The notes below the pieces were generated by a model. The model searched no databases and had not been told where the DNA came from. It saw nothing but the letters and a program-made list of their open reading frames with translations. Made by a program: the position numbers and the translations under genes. Of a stretch of DNA of 63,427 nucleotides, positions 17,063 through 25,445 are shown in pieces; within the stretch, counting starts at the first letter, position 1; every line of letters begins with the position of its first letter. The DNA comes from Bacillota bacterium. Its GTDB lineage: Bacteria; Bacillota; Clostridia; Christensenellales; Aristaeellaceae. Location of the stretch: the NCBI GenBank assembly GCA_023416585.1, contig JAEZHM010000017.1:1-63427 (forward strand), given 5' to 3'.

Positions 17063-18526
17063 ATGAGTGAAATCACGCGCCTTAGCGTAACGGAACTTTC
17101 CACGCTTCTACAATCAAAGACGTTATCGGCGAAAGAAGCGGCCCAGGCATATATAAGCCGCATGGAAAAAGTTGAACCGCTTGTTGGCGCTTACCTTACC
17201 GTAACGGAAGAGGAAGCGTTAAAGGCCGCGGAGGATATCGACAGCCGCCGCCTGAATGGGGAAAGCCTGCCGCCTCTTGCCGGCGTGCCTATGGGCATTA
17301 AGGACAACATTTGCACAAAGGGTATCAGGACCACCTGCGCCAGCCGCATTTTGCACAATTTTGAGCCCGCCTATGACGCCACCGCCTACAGGAAGATGAA
17401 GGATGCAGGGTGCGCGCTGCTGGGCAAAATGAACATGGATGAGTTCGCCATGGGCTCCAGCACGGAAAATTCCAGCGTTAAAGTCACCCGCAACCCCAGG
17501 GATTTATCCCGCGTGCCGGGCGGTTCTTCCGGCGGGGCCGCGGCGGCTGTGGCGGCCAATGAAGCAGCCTTTGCATTGGGCTCGGACACCGGCGGCTCCA
17601 TCCGCCAGCCCGCTTCCTTCTGCGGCGTGGTGGGCATAAAACCTACCTATGGCTCGGTGTCCAGGTTTGGACTGATTGCCTTCGCCTCGTCGCTGGACCA
17701 GATCGGCCCGCTGACCAGGAATGTCGCGGATTCAGCACTCGTTTTGAACGCGCTATGCGGCCATGACGGCAAGGACTCCACCTCCGTAAATAGGGATTAC
17801 CCAGACTATACAGCCGAAATGCAAAAGGGCGTCAAAGGATTGCGCATTGCCGTACCCAGGGAATTTTTCGGGGAAGGCTTACAGCCCTCGGTGAAATCCG
17901 CGGTGGAAAAAGCTGCGGTATGGTTTAGGTCCCAGGGTGCGCAGATCGTTGATGTGTCGCTGCCTACGCTGAAATATGCGTTGCCTGCTTACTACGTTAT
18001 ATCTTCCGCCGAAGCTTCTTCCAACCTGGCCAGGTTCGATGGGGTGCGCTACGGTTTCAGAGCGGAAGAGTATGAAGACCTGAACGACCTGTATATCAAA
18101 ACACGGAGCTTGGGCTTCGGCCAGGAAGTGAAGCGTCGGATCATGCTGGGCACCTTCGCTTTAAGCGCAGGATACTTTGACGCGTACTACAAAAAAGCAT
18201 TGCAGGTGCGCACCAAGATTATGGAGGAGTTCGGGAGTATATTCGCCACCTGCCAGGCGGTGTTGTCTCCGGTTGCTCCAACCACCGCCTACAAAATTGG
18301 GGAGAAAACGCAAAACCCCCTGGAAATGTACCTGGGGGATATCTACACCGTACCTGTCAGCATCGCGGGGCTGCCCGCGCTGTCCATGCCTTGCGGAATA
18401 GATGGCGAGGGATTGCCCATCGGCATGCAGCTGGCGGGCCGGCCCTTCTCAGAGCCTACGCTATACCGCATCGCTAATGCCTATGAGCAGGAAAACAAGC
18501 ATGTTTTCAGGGAGGTGGCACTGTGA
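17063..18526 (+). CDS. gatA: Asp/Glu-tRNA amidotransferase subunit A
   Basis: The 487-residue amidase-signature subunit liberates ammonia from glutamine for the GatCAB complex. The Ser-cisSer-Lys triad is visible: Lys in MGIKDN, Ser in PGGSSGGAA and Ser in DTGGSIRQPAS. Its length is typical. It follows aspS-gatC by 10 nt with GAGGAGG as ribosome-binding site, and its stop overlaps the GTG start of gatB. Because gatC is fused to aspS, this gene must work with the fusion protein or the GatC tail. Confidence 0.95.
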   Translation: MSEITRLSVTELSTLLQSKTLSAKEAAQAYISRMEKVEPLVGAYLTVTEEEALKAAEDIDSRRLNGESLPPLAGVPMGIKDNICTKGIRTTCASRILHNFEPAYDATAYRKMKDAGCALLGKMNMDEFAMGSSTENSSVKVTRNPRDLSRVPGGSSGGAAAAVAANEAAFALGSDTGGSIRQPASFCGVVGIKPTYGSVSRFGLIAFASSLDQIGPLTRNVADSALVLNALCGHDGKDSTSVNRDYPDYTAEMQKGVKGLRIAVPREFFGEGLQPSVKSAVEKAAVWFRSQGAQIVDVSLPTLKYALPAYYVISSAEASSNLARFDGVRYGFRAEEYEDLNDLYIKTRSLGFGQEVKRRIMLGTFALSAGYFDAYYKKALQVRTKIMEEFGSIFATCQAVLSPVAPTTAYKIGEKTQNPLEMYLGDIYTVPVSIAGLPALSMPCGIDGEGLPIGMQLAGRPFSEPTLYRIANAYEQENKHVFREVAL

Positions 18527-19953
18527 TAATGAAGGATTATGAAATGGTCATCGGCCTGGAAGTGCACGTGGAGCTGAAAACGAAGTCGAAAATCTTCTGC
18601 TCCTGCCCAACTGATTTCGGAGCGGAACCTAACACACAGTGCTGCCCGGTTTGCATGGGCATGCCAGGCACGCTGCCGGTACTGAATGGGGAGGTGGTCA
18701 ACTATGCCATCAAGGCAGGCCTGGCCACCAATTGCCAGATTGAGCCCTATTCCAAGCAAGACAGGAAAAACTACTTTTATCCCGACCTGCCCAAGGCATA
18801 CCAAATCTCCCAGTATGATCTTCCGCTTTGCCACCACGGCCACCTGCTTATCGAAACGCCGGATGGGCAGAAGAAAATCGGCATCACCCGCATCCACATT
18901 GAGGAGGACGCGGGTAAGCTGATTCACGACGACAAGCGCGGAACGCTGGTGGACTGCAACCGCTGCGGCGTGCCGCTGATTGAAATCGTGTCCGAGCCGG
19001 ACATCCGCTCTGCAAAGGAAGCAGTCGCCTATCTGCAAAAACTCAAGGCCGTAATCTCCTACACCGGCATTTCCGACTGTAAAATGAACGAAGGTTCGCT
19101 GCGCTGCGACGTAAACCTGTCGGTTCGAAAAAAGGGCGAAACAGCCCTTGGTACAAGAACGGAAATGAAAAACTTAAACTCGTTCCAGTCAGTTGCAAAA
19201 GCCATAGAACAAGAATATACCCGCCAGGTGGAAGCGGTGGAAAAGGGCGAGAAAATCGTGCAGGAGACGCGGCGTTTTGATCAGTTAACAGGCAAGACTT
19301 TCTCCATGCGTTTGAAGGAAAATGCCAACGATTACCGCTATTTCCCCGATCCTGACCTGATGCCCATCGAAACGCCGTTAAACCGCATCGAGGAACTAAA
19401 AGCGGAAATACCCGCCCTTCCGGATGCGCGCAAAGCTATATATATGCGGGACTTTGGCCTGTCCGCCTATGCCGCGGAGCAGCTTACCGGGCAAAAGGAA
19501 ATCGCCGACTATTTTGAAGCGGCGGCATCGCTCACCCATGTGCCCGTCACCCTATGTAACCTGCTCATCACGGAGGTTTTCCGCCTGCTGCCTCAGGAGA
19601 GTGTGAATATCCCCATTTCCCCCGTGCACCTGGCCAGGCTGGCCGACCTGATAGATGAGGGGCAGGTCAACTCCTCCGCTGGGAAAAAGGTGCTTACTCT
19701 TTTGTGGGAAAAGGACCGGGACCCTGATGATATTGTAAGCGAGCAGGGGCTTTATCAATTGAGCGACGGCGAAGCCCTGTTGTCCGCCGTAAAGGAAGCG
19801 ATCACTCAAAACCCGAAGATGCTGGAAGGTTATAAAAAGGGAAAGACCAACATGGTAAAGGCGCTGATGGGGCAGGCCATGGCACTTACCCAAGGCAAAG
19901 CCAATCCGGTAAAACTGCAGGAGCTTTTACAATCCGAATTGGATCAATCATGA
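18523..19953 (+). CDS. gatB: Asp/Glu-tRNA amidotransferase subunit B
   Basis: The 476-residue kinase/amidotransferase subunit has the cradle-domain start MVIGLEVHVELKTKSKIFC, zinc-type cysteines (FCSCP...CCPVC), the signature PDLPKAYQISQY, and the C-terminal GatB/YqeY helical tail (INS-type VNSSAGKKVL, GKANPVKLQELL). It activates and amidates the misacylated tRNA. The GTG at 18523 overlaps the gatA stop (GTGA) and has GGAGG 7 nt before it; an ATG two codons later is less well placed. It is the last gene of the operon. Confidence 0.95.
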   Translation: MIMKDYEMVIGLEVHVELKTKSKIFCSCPTDFGAEPNTQCCPVCMGMPGTLPVLNGEVVNYAIKAGLATNCQIEPYSKQDRKNYFYPDLPKAYQISQYDLPLCHHGHLLIETPDGQKKIGITRIHIEEDAGKLIHDDKRGTLVDCNRCGVPLIEIVSEPDIRSAKEAVAYLQKLKAVISYTGISDCKMNEGSLRCDVNLSVRKKGETALGTRTEMKNLNSFQSVAKAIEQEYTRQVEAVEKGEKIVQETRRFDQLTGKTFSMRLKENANDYRYFPDPDLMPIETPLNRIEELKAEIPALPDARKAIYMRDFGLSAYAAEQLTGQKEIADYFEAAASLTHVPVTLCNLLITEVFRLLPQESVNIPISPVHLARLADLIDEGQVNSSAGKKVLTLLWEKDRDPDDIVSEQGLYQLSDGEALLSAVKEAITQNPKMLEGYKKGKTNMVKALMGQAMALTQGKANPVKLQELLQSELDQS

Positions 19954-19990
19954 CTCCAGGCCTTAACAATGTAAGTTTTGTTAATCTTTG

Positions 19991-20022
19991 CTGCCCGCTT
20001 AAGTGCCGTGGGCAGCTTGTTT
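19991..20022 (+). terminator. Likely terminator of the aspS/gat operon
   Basis: CTGCCC and GGGCAG form a short stem around a 13-nt loop, followed by TTGTTTTA, 38 nt after the gatB stop. Confidence 0.55.
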
Positions 20023-20065
20023 TATGGTATAATATGAGGGATACTATCACGCCAAGGAGGCTCGC

Positions 20066-21142
20066 ATGAAAAAAATCTTGCGCACTTTGCTTACTGCCCT
20101 GCTTATCCCTGCATTTATACTGATCCCTGGCGCTCAAGCGGAGAAATCCAAGCGGTTCACCAACCACTTTTTCGATACGTTCGATACCATTGTAACTTTG
20201 ATTGGCTACGCGCCGGATCAAGCGACGTTTGACAAAGAATACCAGATGGTAAAGGAGCGCTTTGTCTACTTAAACAGCCTGTTTGACAGATATAATGCTT
20301 ATGAGGGTATCAATAACCTTTATACCGTCAACCAAAAGGCAGCTCTGGAGCCTGTCAAGGTAGCGCCTGAGATGATGGAGGTGCTGGTTTATTGCCGGGA
20401 TATGCAGAAAAAGTATCCCGGGCGCAAGAATGTGGCCCTGGGAAGCGTGCTTAACATCTGGCACGATCACCGGGAAGCGGCGGCGGCCGATCCGCAAAAC
20501 GCCACTGTACCCACGCTGGAGGAATTGCAAAAAGCCGCAGCTCACACGAATATGGATGACGTGATCCTGGATGAAGAAAACAGCACCATATTTTTTGCCG
20601 ATCCGGAATTATCCCTGGACCTTGGCGCAATAGCCAAAGGTTATGCGGCGGAATCGGCAGCCCAGCTTCTTTTACAATCTTCTATGCCTTCCTTCGTGTT
20701 GAATGCGGGCGGCAATATAAGGGTGGGTAATCCGCCTCTGGATGGGCGGAAGGCCTGGGGCATAGGCATTCAAAATCCCCACTTTCCGTCCTATTCCGAT
20801 GTCCCGCCGGTGGAAACACTGTTTCTAAGCAATATGAGCGTAGTCACCAGCGGCATCAATGAGCGGTACTTTGAAGTGGATGGCGTGCGCTACCATCATA
20901 TCATCGATCCGAAAACCTTGTTCCCCGGCCAGAATATGGCATCCGTCACCATCATAACAAAGGATTCCTTTCTGGCGGATTTTCTTTCCTTGACGTTGTT
21001 TCTGACGCCGTACGAGGAGGGCCGGGCATTGATCGATTCCTTGCCAGACGTGGAGGCGCTGTGGGTTCTGAATGACGGCACCGTTCAAATGACGGAGGGC
21101 TTGAACGCCTTTGCGGTATCCAAGGGCGCCACATCAGATTAA
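20066..21142 (+). CDS. apbE: FAD:protein FMN transferase (ApbE family)
   Basis: The 358-residue exported protein has a signal peptide (1-25, no lipobox Cys) and the ApbE domain: DTFDTIVTL near the start, LDLGAIAKGYAA for the metal/FAD site, FVLNAGGNIRVG, and YHHIIDPKT. The enzyme attaches FMN covalently to threonine of partner proteins such as Rnf/Nqr subunits outside the membrane. No target flavoprotein gene lies in the window. AAGGAGG is 7 nt before ATG, and TATAAT at 20028 is a likely -10 element with a poor -35. Confidence 0.9.
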   Translation: MKKILRTLLTALLIPAFILIPGAQAEKSKRFTNHFFDTFDTIVTLIGYAPDQATFDKEYQMVKERFVYLNSLFDRYNAYEGINNLYTVNQKAALEPVKVAPEMMEVLVYCRDMQKKYPGRKNVALGSVLNIWHDHREAAAADPQNATVPTLEELQKAAAHTNMDDVILDEENSTIFFADPELSLDLGAIAKGYAAESAAQLLLQSSMPSFVLNAGGNIRVGNPPLDGRKAWGIGIQNPHFPSYSDVPPVETLFLSNMSVVTSGINERYFEVDGVRYHHIIDPKTLFPGQNMASVTIITKDSFLADFLSLTLFLTPYEEGRALIDSLPDVEALWVLNDGTVQMTEGLNAFAVSKGATSD

Positions 21143-21166
21143 GCCGGTTCAAAAAAAGGAGAACAG

Positions 21167-21481
21167 ATGACGAAGGCAGAATTGTATGAGCGCATTTACC
21201 AAATAGCCTCCCTGATTCCGGCCGGCAAGGTGGCAACCTACGGCCAGCTGGCATTTTTGGCCGGCATTCCACGGGGCGGGCGGATGGCGGGCCAGGCCAT
21301 GGCCCATACTGGGGAGGGGCGCAGCATACCCTGCCATAGGGTAGTCAACAGCGTGGGCCGCTGCGCGCCGGGATATATAGAGCAGCATGAACTGCTTCAG
21401 GCGGAAGGTGTTTCCTTTTTGAAAGACGGACGGGTGGATATGAAGCGCCACTTGTGGAACCCAGCCGAAATAGCGCTTTGA
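21167..21481 (+). CDS. MGMT-type DNA alkyltransferase domain protein
   Basis: The 104-residue protein consists only of the C-terminal DNA-binding/catalytic domain of O6-alkylguanine-DNA alkyltransferases: VATYGQLAFLAGIPRGGR (helix-turn-helix with arginine finger) and the active-site motif IPCHRVV. Stand-alone short versions include ATL proteins, which carry Trp or Ala in place of Cys; here the reactive Cys is kept, so direct alkyl transfer is possible. Gene start ATG has AAGGAG upstream, and it lies 24 nt after apbE. Confidence 0.85.
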   Translation: MTKAELYERIYQIASLIPAGKVATYGQLAFLAGIPRGGRMAGQAMAHTGEGRSIPCHRVVNSVGRCAPGYIEQHELLQAEGVSFLKDGRVDMKRHLWNPAEIAL

Positions 21482-21629
21482 AACGCCAAATCATGTAAAA
21501 ACCTTAATTCTATGGAAATTATAATGGTTTTGCAACCAAAAGTTGCCCCTTTGAAAAGCAAAGTAGGTGGCGCAACCGATGGGAAATCCGCTATACTTTG
21601 GCCGTACCAACAAGAAAGGATGCATCAAC

Positions 21630-22340
21630 ATGAACGTGGAAATCGCCAATCGCCTTGTCCAGCTTCGCAAGCAAAGCAACCTTTCCCAGGAGGAACTGGC
21701 CATGCGGCTGGGAATCAGCAGGCAGGCGGTCTCCAAATGGGAGCGCGCGGAATCCTCCCCCGATACAGACAACCTCATCGCACTGGCATCATTGTATAAG
21801 ATGTCGTTGGATGATCTGGTTCACTCCGACCTCCCGCCGGAGCCTGCCGCCTACACGCCCCCCTACCAGCCGGAAACTACGTTCACAGCGGAAGTGCCGA
21901 CTCTGGACGGAAGTTATTACGAGGTCAAGGGTGAGAAAGAAGAAGAACCTGTAAAGAAAGAGGAGGATGATCCTCTGCCTGAAGGAAGCTTCTATGACAC
22001 CAAAGAAGGAAAAATGCACAAGGAAGGCTGGCTGAATCGGGTACCTTACCCCTTGGCTATCACTACCCTATATTTGATGCTGGGCTTCTTCCTTCATCAG
22101 TGGCACCCCGGCTGGCTCATCTTTTTGACCATCCCCATACACTACATGCCGGAAAAGGAAAAAACATTTCCTTATCTTTTTGGGAACCCGGTCATGGTCG
22201 CACTCATCTACCTGGTGCTGGGCTTCTATCTGAACCTCTGGCATCCCAGCTGGATGATATTCCTGGCCATCCCCATCATACAAAGTACACGCATCAAGAA
22301 AAAGGCCAAGGAAACCGAAAACAGTACCGAAAACTCATGA
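21630..22340 (+). CDS. XRE regulator with duplicated membrane-hairpin tail
   Basis: The 236-residue protein has an N-terminal XRE helix-turn-helix (residues 5-60: LSQEELAMRLGISRQAVSKWER), an acidic linker, and two tandem copies of a hydrophobic unit with the pattern LxLGFxLxxWHPxWxIFLxIPI (about 150-185 and 195-230). It looks like a membrane-anchored regulator or one that senses a membrane state. ATG 21630 has AAAGGA at 9 nt; upstream in-frame codons were rejected. The ligand and target are unknown. Confidence 0.85.
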   Translation: MNVEIANRLVQLRKQSNLSQEELAMRLGISRQAVSKWERAESSPDTDNLIALASLYKMSLDDLVHSDLPPEPAAYTPPYQPETTFTAEVPTLDGSYYEVKGEKEEEPVKKEEDDPLPEGSFYDTKEGKMHKEGWLNRVPYPLAITTLYLMLGFFLHQWHPGWLIFLTIPIHYMPEKEKTFPYLFGNPVMVALIYLVLGFYLNLWHPSWMIFLAIPIIQSTRIKKKAKETENSTENS

Positions 22341-22341
22341 A

Positions 22342-22376
22342 AAATAGACTGCCTTGATTTTCAAGGCAGTCTATTT
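22342..22376 (+). terminator. Terminator of the XRE/membrane-tail gene
   Basis: Perfect 16-bp inverted repeat (AAATAGACTGCCTTGA) with a TTT loop, directly after the stop codon; the 3' arm ends in TATTT. Confidence 0.85.
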
Positions 22377-22671
22377 GTATAAAAAAGAAATGGCCAAATC
22401 TGTCTGTCAGCTGTAGTACAGCGGAAAACCGCTGTAGCTTTGAAATAGCCGTTCCGATTCGTTGTATTTGCAACAGATCCGAATGGAAAAGTATTGTAAA
22501 ATACATATGGGTATGAAAGATTGCCCATTCAGGGTATAATGCGGAGATGGAGGGCTGCTCCCATGGATGTTTTGATTGAAGGTCAGCCCCAATCGTAAAT
22601 CTTTCGGATGAATATTGGCCCCGAAGCTGCAAGGCTAAAACAAGGAAATTGTGAATTGAAGGAGGATTATC

Positions 22672-22860
22672 ATGAAGGCTTCTATCAACAGGGAAGGGTG
22701 TATTTCCTGCGAACTGTGCGCTTCTACCTGCCCGGAGGTGTTTCGCATGGCGGAAGACGGTCTTGCCGAAGTATATGTGGAAGAAGTACCGAAATCTGCG
22801 GAGGATGCAGCTATTGAAGCCCAGGAGAACTGTCCCGTTTCTGTGATCAAAGTTGAATAG
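22672..22860 (+). CDS. 4Fe-4S ferredoxin
   Basis: The 62-residue protein has the single-cluster ferredoxin arrangement: cysteines in GCISCELCASTCP (three in CxxCxxC spacing plus a fourth) and a closing ENCPVSVI. It should carry low-potential electrons in the cytoplasm. AAGGAGG precedes ATG. The 295-nt upstream gap holds a TATAAT at 22535 and hairpins (TACAGCGG/CCGCTGTA at 22416; GGGCTG/CAGCCC at 22552-22590), so it may have a structured leader. A micro-protein gene follows 12 nt downstream. Confidence 0.92.
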   Translation: MKASINREGCISCELCASTCPEVFRMAEDGLAEVYVEEVPKSAEDAAIEAQENCPVSVIKVE

Positions 22861-22872
22861 GAGACATAGGAA

Positions 22873-22983
22873 GTGGTAGATTTCATTCTGGCATCGTGGC
22901 CCTGGATCGTAATGGGCGTAGCGGTTGCCGTCGCTATTGCATATATGGGGAAGAACAAGGAGAAGCAGGAGCAGGGGAAATAG
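22873..22983 (+). CDS. 36-residue single-span membrane micro-protein
   Basis: A GTG-started frame of 36 codons reads VDFILASWPWIVMGVAVAV, continues to AIAYMGKN and ends in a charged KEKQEQGK tail. This is one hydrophobic helix with a cytoplasmic basic/acidic end. AGGAA lies just upstream. It follows the ferredoxin gene by 12 nt and precedes a shared terminator, so it is probably cotranscribed and might anchor or regulate an electron-transfer partner. That role is inference. Confidence 0.6.
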   Translation: MVDFILASWPWIVMGVAVAVAIAYMGKNKEKQEQGK

Positions 22984-22994
22984 CAATCCCGAGC

Positions 22995-23051
22995 AAAAAA
23001 GCCCCAGCAGTGTCACATGAATCAGATTCATGGATGCTGCCGGGGCTTTTT
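22995..23051. terminator. Terminator after ferredoxin/micro-protein; also serves the convergent gene
   Basis: AAAAAAGCCCC pairs with GGGGCTTTTT, with inner pairing (CATGAATC/GATTCATG). Runs of A and T on both sides make it bidirectional between converging genes. Confidence 0.85.
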
Positions 23052-23064
23052 GGTATGATCATGC

Positions 23065-23775
23065 TTACGTATTGCTATCTTCCCGCACCCAGCCCTGTGC
23101 CACCCAATGGGCTTTGTCTACGGGGTTCCAGGTATTCTTTTTCATCATGCCCTTCATGGCGTTGAACATTACGGTACGGATAAGGGGCGCCGGAAGGCGC
23201 TGCATATTCTCCAATGTCTTTAACATCCGCCTGGCCAAAATATCGGCTTGTTTTGCCATCTTCCGCTGCTTTTCGGGCTTGACCTCGCTCCATTTGGAGG
23301 CGCTAACAGAAGTCTTGAAGGTGAATATGCGCTTTAAACCCCAGAACCGCAGACTGCTATTCAGCGTTTTTGCGGTGTGGCCTTTTCCTGCACCCGCAGT
23401 AGTGACGACGCTTAGCCCCGTCTTTGCAAACATCCGCGGATCCGGTCTGTGGCTGATCCATTGGTAGCATAAATGATCCAGGAGAGCTTTCATCTGCCCG
23501 CTTACGTCCAACGCGTAGGTGGGAGAAGCCAGGATGATGAGATCGGCCTCCATCAAGGCAGCCGCAATGGGCGCGACGCTATCAGCGTGCGGGCAAAAAG
23601 CCTCTCCTTTGAAAAAGCACGTGAAGCAGCCGTTGCAAAAATCGTCCATATCCCTGGGCAGGAAAAACTCCCTGTTTTCCAGTGGGCCGCGGGCAGCCAG
23701 TGCATTCAAAACAAGCTGGGCGGCATTCCACGTGCTGCCGTGGCGCATGTTGCCGTAAATGGTTACGACCTTCAT
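23065..23775 (-). CDS. Flavodoxin-fold NAD(P)H oxidoreductase
   Basis: The 236-residue protein has the FMN-reductase/flavodoxin fold: N-terminal IYGNMRHGSTWNAA phosphate loop, a conserved CNGCFTCFFKGEAFC block typical of clostridial flavodoxin-family reductases, and LIILASPTYALDVSGQMKALLDH. It probably binds FMN and reduces a small molecule; the cysteines might bind a metal or act in redox. It is convergent with the ferredoxin gene, which could be a partner but is on the other strand. Confidence 0.85.
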   Translation of the reverse strand: MKVVTIYGNMRHGSTWNAAQLVLNALAARGPLENREFFLPRDMDDFCNGCFTCFFKGEAFCPHADSVAPIAAALMEADLIILASPTYALDVSGQMKALLDHLCYQWISHRPDPRMFAKTGLSVVTTAGAGKGHTAKTLNSSLRFWGLKRIFTFKTSVSASKWSEVKPEKQRKMAKQADILARRMLKTLENMQRLPAPLIRTVMFNAMKGMMKKNTWNPVDKAHWVAQGWVREDSNT

Positions 23776-23791
23776 ACTTTTAGCCCCTTTT

Positions 23792-24409
23792 TTATAGATG
23801 GAGCGCCTGACGGAAAAATTTCACAAAGCCGGGACGCAGGTCCTTGTGGCTCAAACGTCTTTCTTCTTCTGACAAATCAAACCAATACTTCCCAGACTGA
23901 ATGGATACCGACAGAGAGTCCAGCGGCCAGCCGTGAGTGCGCATGGGATGGGGCTTGTCCGATAGCAAAAATATGTCGGAGCAGATGTCTTCCCCGTCAT
24001 ATTCCATGAATATCCCACCATCCATCACAAGGCAGATGGCATTTTGATACCTGGCCGGCAAAAAGCCATCCTTGCCGTATTCCCGCGTTAGGCTAGCATA
24101 ATGGAGAAGCATTTCCTCATCGGAAAGCGGCTTACCCTCCGGCCTTCTTGCATGAACGCCCGGATTTTTCTTAACCGGCACGCCTGTCAAAACAAGTCCC
24201 GAATCACAAGAGAAAACGGGCTGTTGATACGTTTGAAAGTAAGTTATGGCTTTCTGCCGGGCATTTTCCAGCGGCGTGATCCCATCCTCCGGGACGGCCG
24301 GCGCGTGTTCATCCAGCCCGTCGATGAGAATAGGCAGATCAGAAAGCCAGTCACGCATGGCGTCGAGTTTGGCCGGATTGCCTGTGCCATACAAAAGATG
24401 AAACATCAC
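23792..24409 (-). CDS. Ham1/RdgB-type non-canonical purine NTP pyrophosphatase
   Basis: The 205-residue protein shows the Ham1 layout: YGTGNPAKLDAMR at the N terminus, LENARQKAITYF, FSCDSGLVL (SDSGL-type catalytic Asp) and a C-terminal LSHKDLRPGFVKF in place of the usual SHR. It should hydrolyse XTP/dITP to the monophosphate. The sequence is divergent from canonical RdgB, so specificity may differ. Start GTG/ATG overlaps the stop of the ZnuA gene, indicating an operon. Confidence 0.75.
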   Translation of the reverse strand: MMFHLLYGTGNPAKLDAMRDWLSDLPILIDGLDEHAPAVPEDGITPLENARQKAITYFQTYQQPVFSCDSGLVLTGVPVKKNPGVHARRPEGKPLSDEEMLLHYASLTREYGKDGFLPARYQNAICLVMDGGIFMEYDGEDICSDIFLLSDKPHPMRTHGWPLDSLSVSIQSGKYWFDLSEEERRLSHKDLRPGFVKFFRQALHL

Positions 24410-25326
24410 ATGCCCCCCAGCGCCTGCATTAGCACCTGCATGTTTTTGCGCATCCCGTCCTCATAAGCGGTCAGCGCCTTATCATCCACGGGCCCTGTGA
24501 CCAACGGGTCAAGCTCGTACACTTTTGCGCCTGTTTCCGCCGCCAGCGTTCTTGCTGCCAGGTCCGGGTACTGCGGCTCGGTGAACAGGGGCGGCACGCC
24601 GAGGGTCTTAACAAGATCCGTCAATTCTGCCAATTGGGCGGGGCTCAGCGCCTCTCCCGGCTCCCGGTTTACAACGGCGGCCACATGCAGCCCGTAGGCC
24701 CTTGCAAAGTATGGAAACGCCTCATGGAAGGTGATGATATCCTTATGGGGAATGCCCTCAAGGCCGGCTTTCAATTCAGTATCCAGCGACTCCAGCCGCT
24801 GAATATAGGTGACCGCGTTTTGCGAAAGGACTTCGCTGTATTCCGGGAAGGCAGACTGCAAACCGTTCCGCAGGTTTTCCACCATCGATATGGCATTTTT
24901 TGCGTCCAGCCAAATGTGGGCATTGTCCTCATGTTCGTCGAATATCGCACCTTCCTCGTGTGCATGTGCGTTTTCGCCCTGGCTGTCTAGCAGCGGTATG
25001 TTTTGGGAGGCGTCCACGATTATAAGCTTCGGGAACTGAGCCGTGACCGTATCAAGATAGCTTTCCATACCTGCACCGTTGATCATAAGCACCTGAGCGC
25101 CGGACAGTGTGCGCATATCTCCGGTGAGCAATTGATAATCGTGCAGGCAGCCCGTATTCGGCGCGGCCAGATTTTCCACCCTTATATCATCTATTCCCAC
25201 CGTCAGATTCCTTGTCAGAATGTAGATGGGATAGAATGAGGTCACCACAACCTTTTCCTGTGCCAGGGCCGTAGAATAAGTGAACAGAAGCGCCGCAATG
25301 ACGGCGATAAGCAAACCTTTTTTCAT
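24406..25326 (-). CDS. Zinc-type metal ABC transporter substrate-binding protein (ZnuA-like)
   Basis: The 306-residue exported protein has a signal peptide (1-22) and a ZnuA/TroA fold: VVTSFYPIYIL, GCLHDYQL (His ligand), an acidic/His loop (NAHAHEEG...DEHEDNAHIWLD), FHEAFPYFARAYG and a final EPQYPD...VYELDPL. His residues fit zinc or manganese binding. It lacks a lipobox. There are no permease or ATPase genes beside it, so it is an orphan binding protein; a Ham1-type gene overlaps its end. Confidence 0.88.
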   Translation of the reverse strand: MKKGLLIAVIAALLFTYSTALAQEKVVVTSFYPIYILTRNLTVGIDDIRVENLAAPNTGCLHDYQLLTGDMRTLSGAQVLMINGAGMESYLDTVTAQFPKLIIVDASQNIPLLDSQGENAHAHEEGAIFDEHEDNAHIWLDAKNAISMVENLRNGLQSAFPEYSEVLSQNAVTYIQRLESLDTELKAGLEGIPHKDIITFHEAFPYFARAYGLHVAAVVNREPGEALSPAQLAELTDLVKTLGVPPLFTEPQYPDLAARTLAAETGAKVYELDPLVTGPVDDKALTAYEDGMRKNMQVLMQALGGM

Positions 25327-25388
25327 GATATTTCCCCTTGCTTTCTTGGATGCGTGCCCATTGTAACATTCCTGCCGCTATAAAACAA

Positions 25389-25423
25389 GCCGCCTCTCCG
25401 GGCTGAACCCCGGAGAAGGCGGC
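25389..25423 (-). terminator. Terminator of the parvulin gene
   Basis: GCCGCCTTCTCCGGG-type stem pairs with its complement and is followed on the minus strand by TTGTTTTATA, 23 nt after the stop codon. Confidence 0.8.
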
Positions 25424-25445
25424 CTTGTTCAACTGCCAAAGTGGC

